Assembly (NCBI GenBank): GCA_963708805.1
Contig: CAVPUA010000003.1
Span: forward strand, 868,001 to 932,000
Source of the DNA: CAVPUA01 sp963708805
GTDB lineage: Bacteria; Actinomycetota; Actinomycetes; Mycobacteriales; Jatrophihabitantaceae
Length of the DNA stretch: 64,000 nucleotides
Direction: 5' to 3'
Shown here one piece after another: positions 20,541 through 28,255 of this stretch (position 1 is its first letter; the number at the start of each line of letters is the position of its first letter). The notes below the pieces were generated by a model that saw only the letters and a program-made list of their open reading frames with translations, was not told the origin of the DNA and did not search any database. The position numbers and the translations under genes were made by a program.

Positions 20541-21505
20541 TCAGAACTGGCCGACGACGTCGACGATCAAGACCTGGGCCGGCAGGGCGTCCTGTGCGGC
20601 CTGCGTGCGCGGTCGCCGGCACGGCGGCGGTGGCCGGCACCAGCACCAGGGCGCGGCTGCCGACGTTCTGCCCGGTCAGGACGCTGGCGACGGTGAGGAC
20701 GTTCTGCGCGGACGCGGTCTGCGGGGCGGTGCCCCACGTGGACTGGGTGTTCGTGCCGGTGGCGATGTCGGTCTCGACCAGCTGCAGCACCAGCGACTTG
20801 CTGCTGTCGATCTTCGCCCCGCCGCCCTTGACGAGCAGGGTCGAGGTCGCCGCGGCGGGTGCGGCGACCCCTTTGGTGCTGGTGATCGACGGCGGCTGGC
20901 CCGGCGGGTCGACGATCTGCGGCAGCCCCGCCATCGAGACGTCGGGCACGACCGTGCCTGGAGCCGACGCGTTCGGGCGAATAGGCCGCGACGAGGTCGA
21001 TCACGAACACCAGCGTGTCGGTCCCGGTGATGCCGGCATCGGATTCGCCGCTCGTGCCGTAGCCGTCGGCCGGCGGCACGCTCAGCAGCACCCGCGAGCC
21101 GAGCTTCTTGCCGACAAGCGTCATGTCCCAACCGGGGATGACCTGGCCGGTGCCGACGACGAACGCATTCGGTGCCTTGCGGCTGAACGAGCTGTCGAAG
21201 ACGTTCGGCTTGCCGTCCTTGGGCGCCCACGTCTGGCCGAGATAGTTGGCGATCAGCGTGTCGCCCTTGTTGACGACCGCGCCGCTGCCCTGGATCAACG
21301 TCTGCTGCGTCAGCGTCGACGGCGCGGCCGTGGCCGGGACGTCCACGGTCGGCGTGGAACCGAACGTCCCCGACACCGAGACCCCGATCGCGGTCTTGGT
21401 CGTCGTGGTCGACGCGGTGGTCTTGGCGGGCCCGGAGCTGCAGGCGGTGAGGGCGATGACCGACGCGACCGCCAGCGCGGCCAGACGACGACAACGACGA
21501 GACAC
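20541..21505 (-). CDS. FKBP-type peptidyl-prolyl isomerase lipoprotein (two domains, two frameshifts)
   Basis: About 320 aa. It has a lipoprotein signal with lipobox LTACSS and then a Thr-rich linker. The FKBP domain (residues 70-175) contains GDTLIANYLGQTW, VFDSSFSR, FVVGTGQVIPGWDMTLVG and SVPPADGYG, which fit the FKBP active-site pattern. A second, weaker FKBP-like domain follows (LVLQLVETDIATG ... ALPAQVLIVDVVGQF). The frame changes near 20975, just after the first domain, and near 20607, before the last 20 codons. Both joins restore family-like sequence. It should act outside the membrane on folding of exported proteins. Confidence 0.8.
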
Positions 21506-21680
21506 GAGAGCTCCGTTTCGGGGCGGATTCGAGGACTCCCGCGACGCTAGGCCGGTTCGGCGGGCAGAACATGAACAGCGTACGTCCGGCGGACGTCAGC
21601 CCCGGGTCAGCGGATGGTTCGGCATCAGTGACACTGGTGGGCGCCGGAGCCGTTGTCGACCGAATCTGCGAGAGGTGCCG

Positions 21681-22042
21681 ATGACTGAGATCGCGACGAT
21701 CGTCTGCCTCGTTCTCGCCGTGGGCGTCGTACTCCCTGCGCGATCAAGGCGATGCGCGATCGTCCGGTGGGTCGCGTCGAGGTGACGGCGGCCGGCCTGC
21801 TCGAGGTGGGTGTGCTGTTCTACGTCGGGGTGCGGGTCGCCGACCTGATCGGCGGCCACCGGCCCGCGAGTCTCGCGGTGGCGATCGCCTACCTGTTCGG
21901 GATCTTGCTGGTGCTCCCGGTGGCCGGCGCGCTGGGCATTGCCGAACGCAGCCGGTGGGGCCCGATCGTCCTGGGCGTCGGCGCCTTGGTGGTGTGCGTG
22001 CTGTTCGCCCGTATCGACCAGGTCTGGCGACCGCATGGCTGA
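21681..22042 (+). CDS. Small membrane protein (one frameshift)
   Basis: About 120 aa with four hydrophobic helices: MTEIATIVCLVLAVGVV, GLLEVGVLFYVGVRVADLI, VAIAYLFGILLVLPVAGALG and PIVLGVGALVVCVLFA. The first helix is in a different frame from the rest. The join falls near 21740, before AIKAMRDRPVG, and restores one continuous protein. AGAGG precedes the ATG. It overlaps the next gene by eight bases, so the two are probably co-translated partners. The pair is familiar from other actinobacterial genomes but has no assigned function. Confidence 0.65.
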
Positions 22043-22427
22043 ACGCCGCTCGGCGGTGCTGCGATCCGGACCCGGCCGCGTGTTGATCTTCTTCTACGGG
22101 CTGCTCGCCGTCGCCGCCACCGGCCGATCGGTCTACCAACTCGCCAGCGACTTCCATCGCGCGCCGACGGCCTACCTCTTGTCGGCGGTGGCGGCCGTGA
22201 TCTATCTCGTCGCGTTCGCCGCCATCATCGCTGATCGACGACTCGCCGCGGTCGCGGCCTGCAGCATCGAACTGGCCGGCGTGCTGATCGTGGGCACCCT
22301 GAGCTACGTCGAGCGCCACGACTTCCCCGACTCGACCGTCTGGTCGGGCTACGGCAGCGGTTACGGCTACCTGCCGTTGGTGTTGCCCGTCCTGGCCCTG
22401 ATCTGGCTGCGCCGGGCCCCGCGATGA
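22035..22427 (+). CDS. Small membrane protein, partner of the upstream gene
   Basis: A 130-aa protein with four hydrophobic helices and conserved-looking ends (VLIFFYGLLAVAATGRSVYQL near the start, SGYGYLPLVLPVLALIWLR at the end). The ATG at 22035 lies inside the end of the preceding frame (ATGGCTGA overlap). Function unknown; membrane location is clear. Confidence 0.7.
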   Translation: MAERRSAVLRSGPGRVLIFFYGLLAVAATGRSVYQLASDFHRAPTAYLLSAVAAVIYLVAFAAIIADRRLAAVAACSIELAGVLIVGTLSYVERHDFPDSTVWSGYGSGYGYLPLVLPVLALIWLRRAPR

Positions 22428-22533
22428 TGCGGTTGTCGCCCCACCCTCGCGAGTGGCCGATTTTGCGCTGAGTGGCCGCAAACTCGTGACCACTCGCATG
22501 CTTTTCGGCCGCTCGGTGCGCTGAGCGCTCCGA

Positions 22534-22920
22534 TCAGGCCGCCAGGCTCGATCGGACGAACTCGACGGTTCGCCGGCACTCGCCCCAGTCGTAGAACTGC
22601 GGAGTGGTGCACGAGACGGCGACCGCGCTCGCTGCCGGACCGTGGCTCTCGACCCGGCATTCGATGAGCTTGGTCCAGGTCCAGGGCGTGGTGCGGCACT
22701 TGATGACCACGGCGTCGTCGGGTTGACCGCGATGGACGCGCCAGCCACGGTGATCGGCGGCGATCGAGCTGAGGCGGGTGCGGACGTCAGCGGCCGACGC
22801 GGGCGCCACGAAGTCGTCGCTCGCCTCGACCCGCCAGTGACTCTGGATCAGTCGCAGCGCGGCGACCGTGACGGCGGTGACGACGATCGCGCCGCCGAGG
22901 AAGGACAAGAAGATCAGCAC
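22534..22920 (-). CDS. Hypothetical protein with one N-terminal transmembrane helix
   Basis: A 128-aa protein. A hydrophobic helix (FLSFLGGAIVVTAVTVAAL) is followed by a soluble domain of about 100 residues with GWRVHRGQPDDAVVIKCRTTPWTWTKLIEC and a C-terminal TVEFVRSS. The GTG start has AGGAG five bases upstream. No family recognised. Between this gene and the convergent gene ending at 22427, an 8-bp inverted repeat (GCGAGTGG / CCACTCGC, about 22448-22497) could act as a weak terminator. Confidence 0.6.
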   Translation of the reverse strand: MLIFLSFLGGAIVVTAVTVAALRLIQSHWRVEASDDFVAPASAADVRTRLSSIAADHRGWRVHRGQPDDAVVIKCRTTPWTWTKLIECRVESHGPAASAVAVSCTTPQFYDWGECRRTVEFVRSSLAA

Positions 22921-23025
22921 GGTGACTCCTGACGTTCCCCGACCTGGTCAGTCTCCCACGCTTAACATAGAACTCACAAGGCGGCCGACGGAACCCAGTG
23001 GTCGTCGGGCGTGTTCGCGGTTCGC

Positions 23026-23937
23026 TCAGCGGACGGCGAAGAGCACCAGGCTCGCGACACCCGCGGCGATGCAGTAACCGCCGAACGGGCGCAGGGACCG
23101 GTTGGCGAAGTAGCGGGTCAGGAAACGCACCGACAGGTAGGCGCCGACGCCCGAGAGCACCGAACCGAACAGCACCTGGCCGCGGATTCCGTCACCCAGT
23201 GGTCCGGTCAGGTCGCCCAGCTTCAGGGCGCCGGCGGCCAGGATCACCGGAGTGGCGAGCAGGAACGAGAACCGCGCCGCGTCCTCCCGGGACAGGCCGC
23301 GGAGCAGGCCGGTCGTCATCGCGGCCCCGGAGCGGGAGATCCCGGGCGCCAGGGCGAGGATCTGGGTCGAACCGATCAGCAGGGCGTTGCGCACCGACTG
23401 GCCCGCCAGTCGCTGGTCGGACTCGGGACCGCTGACGCGCTCGTCGGTGTAGTCGGAGTCCAGCCCGCCCTGACGCCGGGCCAGCCGCTCGGAAGCCAGC
23501 AACACGAGGCCGTTGACGATCAGGAACACCGCGGTGGGTACCGGCTTGCCCAGGTGGGTGCGCAGCCAGTGCTCGAAGATCAGACCGACCAGCCCGACCG
23601 GGACGGTGGCCAGGACGAGCAGCCAGGCCAGTCGCTGGTCGCTGTCGACGATCTCGCGGCGGACGATGCTGGTGACCAGTCCCTTGACGATGCGCACCCA
23701 GTCGCGCCAGAAGTAGATGATCAAGGCGATGGCGGTGGCGACGTGCAGGCCCACGATGAACGCCAGGTAGGGCGACTCGGGGCTGGACACGTCGAGATCC
23801 CTCGCCCAGCTGCCACCGACCCAGGCTGGGATCAAGACGCTGTGACCGAGGCTCGAGACCGGGAACAACTCGGCCACGCCCTGCACGGCGCCGATGACGC
23901 CCGCTTCGAGCCAGCTCAGCTGGTGGTGAATGGTCAC
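23026..23937 (-). CDS. uppP: Undecaprenyl-diphosphatase (BacA/UppP)
   Basis: A 303-aa polytopic membrane enzyme that dephosphorylates undecaprenyl diphosphate outside the membrane, recycling the lipid carrier for peptidoglycan and other wall polymers and giving bacitracin tolerance. Both family signatures are present: QGVAELFPVSSLGH near residue 19 (Glu/Ser/His motif) and LAPGISRSGAAMTTG near residue 208. Length is normal, with a short Asp/Glu-rich insertion at residues 160-180. The GTG start lacks a clear ribosome site. No operon partner is evident. Confidence 0.95.
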   Translation of the reverse strand: MTIHHQLSWLEAGVIGAVQGVAELFPVSSLGHSVLIPAWVGGSWARDLDVSSPESPYLAFIVGLHVATAIALIIYFWRDWVRIVKGLVTSIVRREIVDSDQRLAWLLVLATVPVGLVGLIFEHWLRTHLGKPVPTAVFLIVNGLVLLASERLARRQGGLDSDYTDERVSGPESDQRLAGQSVRNALLIGSTQILALAPGISRSGAAMTTGLLRGLSREDAARFSFLLATPVILAAGALKLGDLTGPLGDGIRGQVLFGSVLSGVGAYLSVRFLTRYFANRSLRPFGGYCIAAGVASLVLFAVR

Positions 23938-24021
23938 GGCGCAGGCTAACGCGGCTACTACAACGCCCGTAGCAGTGGGTTCAGCTGACGCTCAGATCCG
24001 GCCATACGTTTGACTAGGAGG

Positions 24022-25053
24022 GTGAGAGCAACCTTCATGTACGGCGCCGGCGACGTCCGCGTCATCGATGTGCCTGATCCCGTCATCCAACTACCCACCG
24101 ACGCGCTGGTTCGGGTGGTGCGCTCCTGTGTCTGCGGCAGTGACCTGCACCCGTACCACAGCCTGCCGGTGACGCCGGCCGGTCGGCCGATGGGCCACGA
24201 GTTCGTCGGCGTGGTCGAGGACGTGGGCTCGGACGTCTCGACCGTGCGCAAGGGTGACCTCGTCATCGCGCCGTTCGCGTGGTCGGACGGGACGTGCGAG
24301 TTCTGCCAGGAGGACCTGCAGACCTCGTGCCTGCACGGCGGGTTCTGGAACACCAAGGGCACCGGCGGTGGTCAGGCCGAGGCGGTACGCGTGCCGCTGG
24401 CCGACGGCACGCTGGTCGCGGCACCGGCCGACGAGGACTCCCCGCTGTTGCCCTCGCTGCTCACGCTCTCGGACGTGTACGGCACCGGCTACCACGCGGC
24501 GCTCAAGGGCGGTGTCAGCCCGAGGACGGCCGTCACCGTGATCGGCGACGGAGCGGTCGGGTTGCTGTCGGTGCTGGCCGCCCGTCAGTTCGGCGCCGAG
24601 CAGATCGTGCTGATGGGGCGGCACAAGGAGCGCACCGACCTGGGCATCGAGTTCGGCGCCACCGATGTCGTGGCCGAGCGGGGGCAGGAGGGGATCGAAC
24701 GCGCGCGCGAGCTGACGGGCGGCCACGGCAGTCACGTCGTCATCGAGGCGGTCGGCCTGCTGCCCGCGTTCGAACAGGCGGTCGGAGTAGTACGGGCCGG
24801 CGGGGTGATCAGCCGGGTCGGCGCGCCGCAGTACACACAGGCGCTCAGCGGGGGGCCGCTGTTCTATCAGAACATCACCGTCACGGGTGGTCCGGCGCCG
24901 GCCCGCGCCTACATCGAGCGGCTGCTGCCCGGCGTCCTCGACGGCACGGTCGATCCGGGGCGGGTGTTCGACCGGACGGTGGCGCTCGATGACGTCCCGG
25001 ACGGCTACCGCGCCATGGACGACCGCACGGCGCTGAAGGTGCTGGTCAGGTGA
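24022..25053 (+). CDS. Zinc-dependent MDR alcohol dehydrogenase family protein
   Basis: About 343 aa of the medium-chain dehydrogenase/reductase family. The catalytic zinc ligands are seen in CVCGSDLHPYH and in GHEFVGVVEDVG. The structural zinc site is reduced: CEFCQEDLQTSC shows three Cys of the usual four. The NAD(P)-binding Rossmann motif is VIGDGAVGLLSVLAA. The start is set at the GTG at 24022 because relatives begin MRATvMYGAGDVRVEdVPDP. AGGAGG then abuts the start with no spacing, so a TTG at 24010 or the ATG at 24037 remain possible. Substrate unknown. Confidence 0.85.
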   Translation: MRATFMYGAGDVRVIDVPDPVIQLPTDALVRVVRSCVCGSDLHPYHSLPVTPAGRPMGHEFVGVVEDVGSDVSTVRKGDLVIAPFAWSDGTCEFCQEDLQTSCLHGGFWNTKGTGGGQAEAVRVPLADGTLVAAPADEDSPLLPSLLTLSDVYGTGYHAALKGGVSPRTAVTVIGDGAVGLLSVLAARQFGAEQIVLMGRHKERTDLGIEFGATDVVAERGQEGIERARELTGGHGSHVVIEAVGLLPAFEQAVGVVRAGGVISRVGAPQYTQALSGGPLFYQNITVTGGPAPARAYIERLLPGVLDGTVDPGRVFDRTVALDDVPDGYRAMDDRTALKVLVR

Positions 25054-25107
25054 CGCCGACCCGACGGTGTCCGACTCGGGCTGCATCCGGTTGGTGTCGG
25101 ACCGCGA

Positions 25108-25290
25108 TCAACCGGCCGATCCGGGCGTTCCAGCCGTAGCGGTGCGCGCGTGGTCGGGGTGCTCGTCACGTAGCCGGGCGATCGGCTCGGTGTCGCTCGG
25201 CGGGACTTGGCTCTCGGCGCTGCCGTACCAGAACCGCGTGGCGTAGCCGCATTCAGGCACGGGGCAGTTGATCGCTCGTGATCCAGGCAT
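25108..25290 (-). CDS. Small putative zinc-binding protein (60 aa)
   Basis: A 60-aa protein with a likely metal site: INCPVPECGYATRFWYG supplies Cys-x4-Cys, and RLRDEHPDHAR supplies His-x3-His about 30 residues later. This arrangement resembles short C2H2-like zinc modules found in many actinobacterial small proteins. It starts 19 bases after the stop of the small gene at 25310-25474, so the two are probably one transcript. No known function. Confidence 0.5.
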   Translation of the reverse strand: MPGSRAINCPVPECGYATRFWYGSAESQVPPSDTEPIARLRDEHPDHARTATAGTPGSAG

Positions 25291-25309
25291 TGGGTGTGAC
25301 CGATCCCGC

Positions 25310-25474
25310 TCAGCGAGGCGCGCTCGCAAGGGCATCAGCCAGGCGCGCGGTCGTGGTGAACTCCCGCGCCACCCGGATGTCGCGTTCAGCTCTCTCGGCT
25401 TCGCGGGCGGCCTGCAGCTTCGCGCTTCCGCGACCGATCTCCATGGTGGTGCCGATGGTGTCGTCTTGAGGCAT
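25310..25474 (-). CDS. Small helical protein (54 aa), paralogue of the 6665-6856 product
   Basis: A 54-aa highly charged protein whose C-terminal 35 residues (EAERAERDIRVAREFTTTA...) align gap-free with the 63-aa product at 6665-6856 at 16 identical positions. Conservation between two distant loci supports translation. It is followed by a 60-aa putative zinc protein in the same direction and is divergent from ppk2. Function unknown. Confidence 0.5.
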   Translation of the reverse strand: MPQDDTIGTTMEIGRGSAKLQAAREAERAERDIRVAREFTTTARLADALASAPR

Positions 25475-25583
25475 GCAGGCAACGATTGCATCCGATCGGC
25501 GTCGCCGCCACCGTTGTCAACGGATTGTGGACGCCGGCCGGCCGGTTTGCGCAACGTTCACTCCGGTAGGCAATGCTTGTCGC

Positions 25584-26501
25584 ATGAGTGACCTGGCCAG
25601 CCAGCTGGCGGCGCTGGAGGAGAAATACGGCACCGGCCCGTTTCGGGTCGAGGACATCGACGACGACGACCCGTTGTTGCGTTCGGCCGACGGGCAGATC
25701 GTCGACACGTGGCGCGAGGGGTACCCGTACGACAAGCGGCTCAGCCGCGAGGAGTACGAGCACGACAAGCGGCTGCTTCAGATCGAACTGCTCAAGATGC
25801 AGAAGTGGATCAAGGCGACCGGCGGGCGGCACGTGATCTTGTTCGAGGGACGCGACGCCGCGGGCAAGGGCAGCACGATCAAACGGTTCACCGAGCACCT
25901 CAACCCGCGCGGGGCCACCGTGGTCGCGCTCGAGAAGCCGACCGACTACGAGGCGCGGCAGTGGTACTTCCAGCGCTACGTGGCCCGGCTGCCCGCGCGC
26001 GGTGAGATGTCGCTGTTCGACCGGTCGTGGTACACCCGCGCCGGTGTCGAGCGGGTGATGGGATTCTGCACGCAGACTCAGTACGAGATCTTTCTGCGCC
26101 AGGCGCCCGTGTTCGAGGAGTTGCTGCTCGACGACGGCTTCTCGCTGACCAAGTTCTGGTTCTCGGTGTCGCCCTCCGAGCAGCGCACCCGGTTCCTGAT
26201 CCGTCAGATCGACCCGGTGCGGCAGTGGAAACTCTCGCCGATGGACCTCGCCTCGCTCGACAAGTGGCAGGAGTACACCGTCGCCAAAGAGACGATGTTC
26301 CGGCACACCGACACCGACCGAGCGCCGTGGACGGTGGTGAAGAGCAACGACAAGAAGCGTGCGCGCCTCGAGGCGATGCGCTTCGTCCTGGCCGCCGCGG
26401 ACTACGACGAGAAGGACACCGAGGTCGTCGGCAAACCTGATTCGAGCATCGTCGGTCGGGCCGTCGACATCTACGAACTGGGTGAGAACTCCGGCTCCTG
26501 A
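25584..26501 (+). CDS. ppk2: Polyphosphate kinase 2 (PPK2 family)
   Basis: A 305-aa PPK2 that transfers phosphate between polyphosphate and nucleoside di- or monophosphates. A P-loop (VILFEGRDAAGKGSTIKRF) and the lid/Walker B region (EMSLFDRSWYTRAGVERVMGF) are intact. PPK2 usually has N-R-S-W-Y where this has D-R-S-W-Y. C-terminal family blocks QWKLSPMDLASLDKWQEY and APWTVVKSNDKKRARLEAMR are present. The ATG at 25584 begins the family-typical N-terminus; upstream codons do not. It links to the phosphate uptake cluster 5 kb downstream in theme, not in operon. Confidence 0.93.
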   Translation: MSDLASQLAALEEKYGTGPFRVEDIDDDDPLLRSADGQIVDTWREGYPYDKRLSREEYEHDKRLLQIELLKMQKWIKATGGRHVILFEGRDAAGKGSTIKRFTEHLNPRGATVVALEKPTDYEARQWYFQRYVARLPARGEMSLFDRSWYTRAGVERVMGFCTQTQYEIFLRQAPVFEELLLDDGFSLTKFWFSVSPSEQRTRFLIRQIDPVRQWKLSPMDLASLDKWQEYTVAKETMFRHTDTDRAPWTVVKSNDKKRARLEAMRFVLAAADYDEKDTEVVGKPDSSIVGRAVDIYELGENSGS

Positions 26502-26612
26502 TCTGGTGCTTTGCGTCAGCGGCGTCCCTGGTTTCGCTGTGCGCGGAATCGTCTTTGTTTTGTTGGGGATTCTCGCCCAATTCTGTCGGACCCTGTTCGT
26601 AGTGTCAGTCGT

Positions 26613-27724
26613 GTGGAGGTCATTGATCGGGTGCCGCCGCCGGTGGTGGTGGGTCCGTCGATCTTGGATGCGGTGATGTGTCCATCGGAGACGGCGGCGT
26701 TGGTGGCGTCGATGGTGCCGGGTGCGGCGACGGTCGAGTGTCTGGCGGTGTTGGAGCCTTCGGGGTTGTCGGCGGCGATGGTCGACGACGTCGAGGCCCG
26801 GCTGCTGACGGCGACCGATCTGGTCCGACGCCTGCCCGCGACGCTGGACCTGCTCGAGGCAGGCGGGATCTCCCCGGCCCACGCCCGGGTGGTGAGCGAG
26901 GAAACGATGCGCCTCGATGCGGCCCTCGCCGCGTCGGTTGAAGCGCGGGTGCTGCCCCGCGCGCCGGAGCAGACGGTGGAGGAGTTGACGCGGGCGATCC
27001 GCCGGGCCGTGGAACTGTCGATCCCCGCCGCGAAGAACAACGCCACGCCGCTGCCCTCGACAGCCGACGGGTGGAGAAGTATCCGGCCGCCGACGGGATG
27101 GCCACCATCTGGGCGTTGCTGCCCGCCGACGCGGTCGTCGAACTCGGCCTGGCCGCGTTCCACGATCCGCAACTGGGTCCGCTGCCCACCAGCCCGGCGG
27201 TGAACGTCACCGTCGGGCTGGGCACCCTGCTCGGCGACAACGACCAACCCGGTGAGCTGGACGGGTACGGCCCGATCCCGGCGTCGATGGCGCGGCGCAT
27301 CGCGGGCGACCCGACCGGCACCTGGCGGCGGCTGATCACCGACCCGGCCGGACGGCTACTGGACTACCAGACCTGCACCTACCGGCCACCCGCCGACCTG
27401 GCCCGCCACGTCCGGGCCCGCGACCAGACCTGCGTCGTTCCCGGCTGCGGCCGCCGAGCCATCCACTGCGAACTCGACCACGAGATCCCCTACCCGGCCG
27501 GTGGCACCAACGCCGCCAACCTGCGGCCCCTGTGCAAACGCCACCACCTCATGAAACACCGCACCCGCTGGCGCATCACCCGAAGGCCCGACGGCACCTA
27601 CGACACGGTCACCCCCACCCGACACCGCTGGCGCTACCGACCACCACCCCTACCCACCCCCGGCACCGCAGCGCCCCAGCCCGCGCCGCCGAAGATCGTC
27701 AACGACGAACCCCCGCCGTTCTAA
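26613..27724 (+). CDS. DUF222/HNH endonuclease-family protein (one frameshift)
   Basis: About 370 aa. The N-terminal half is DUF222-like (ARLLTATDLVRRLPATLDLLEAGGISPAHARVV). The C-terminus is an HNH domain: CVVPGCGRRAIHCELDHEIPY, then GGTNAANLRPLCKRHHLMKH, with two Cys and His residues for zinc and catalysis. The halves are in different frames, joined near 27060 just before RRVEKYPAADGMATIWALLP. At the join the usual 10-20 residues are shortened, so a small deletion is also possible. These proteins are abundant in actinobacteria; 13E12-type repeats and mobile-DNA roles have been suggested. Start at GTG 26613 is tentative. Confidence 0.8.
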
Positions 27725-27765
27725 GCGGCCCGGTCCCGCGACGCGTCTCCACGCGTCGGGCCGCT
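27724..27765. terminator. Bidirectional hairpin terminator
   Basis: A long imperfect stem between convergent genes. The outer arms AGCGGCCCG / CGGGCCGCT (9 bp, perfect) enclose an inner hairpin CGACGCGT / ACGCGTCG with a CTCC loop. It begins at the last base of the HNH stop codon and ends 14 bases before the VOC stop, so it can serve both. Confidence 0.75.
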
Positions 27766-27778
27766 CGCATGCCGTCGC

Positions 27779-28213
27779 TCAGTCGAGGCAGAACTCGTTG
27801 CCCTCGGGGTCCTGCATCACGATGCAGACGTTGTTGATGGCGTCGGCCTCCAGGCGCCGCACCCGACGAGCACCCAGCGCGATCAGGCGGGCGCACTCGG
27901 CCTCGAGGGCGTCGGCCCGGGCTTCGGGTGGTACGCCCGCGGCCGCGCGAAGATCGAGGTGCACGCGGTTCTTGGCCGTCTTGGGCTCGGGCACCTTTTG
28001 GAAGTACAGCCGGGGACCGGAACCGTCCGGGTCGATCAGAGCCGAGCGGTCGTTGCGGTTCTCGGTCGGCACACCCCAGCTGTCGAGCGCGGCGTCCCAT
28101 GAATCGAAGCCCGGCGGTGGGGGCTGCACGGTGTAGTGCAACGCCTCGGCCCAGAAGGCGGCGTGCGCGGCGGGGTCGGCACTGTCGAATGTCACCTGGA
28201 ACTCGATAGCCAT
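27779..28213 (-). CDS. VOC (glyoxalase-like) family protein
   Basis: A 144-aa single-module vicinal-oxygen-chelate protein. It shows the usual strand pattern (FQVTFDSADPAAHAAFWAEALHY near the start, PRLYFQKVPEPKTAKNRVHLDL in the middle, VMQDPEGNEFCLD at the end). Candidate metal ligands are the His in NRVHLDL and the Glu in GNEFCL. The start at 28213 matches the family N-terminus. Members range from lyases to antibiotic-binding proteins; none can be singled out here. Confidence 0.85.
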   Translation of the reverse strand: MAIEFQVTFDSADPAAHAAFWAEALHYTVQPPPPGFDSWDAALDSWGVPTENRNDRSALIDPDGSGPRLYFQKVPEPKTAKNRVHLDLRAAAGVPPEARADALEAECARLIALGARRVRRLEADAINNVCIVMQDPEGNEFCLD

Positions 28214-28255
28214 GCATCGAGCTTGGCGCACCCCGCGCAGCCCGTCCATCGATAT

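Noticed and set aside
22440..22500. Repeated GAGTGGCCG and inverted GCGAGTGG as an insertion-element end
   Set aside because: No transposase, target duplication or second end is present; more simply a weak terminator between convergent genes.
24091..25086. 331-codon minus-strand frame
   Set aside because: Shadow of the MDR dehydrogenase, which has clear zinc and NAD motifs on the other strand.
25386..26882. 498-codon minus-strand frame
   Set aside because: Shadow of ppk2 and the HNH gene; translation is low-complexity and matches nothing.
26613..27724. HNH gene as evidence of a prophage, intron or restriction system
   Set aside because: DUF222/HNH proteins are common stand-alone genes in actinobacteria and no phage, methylase or intron features lie nearby.
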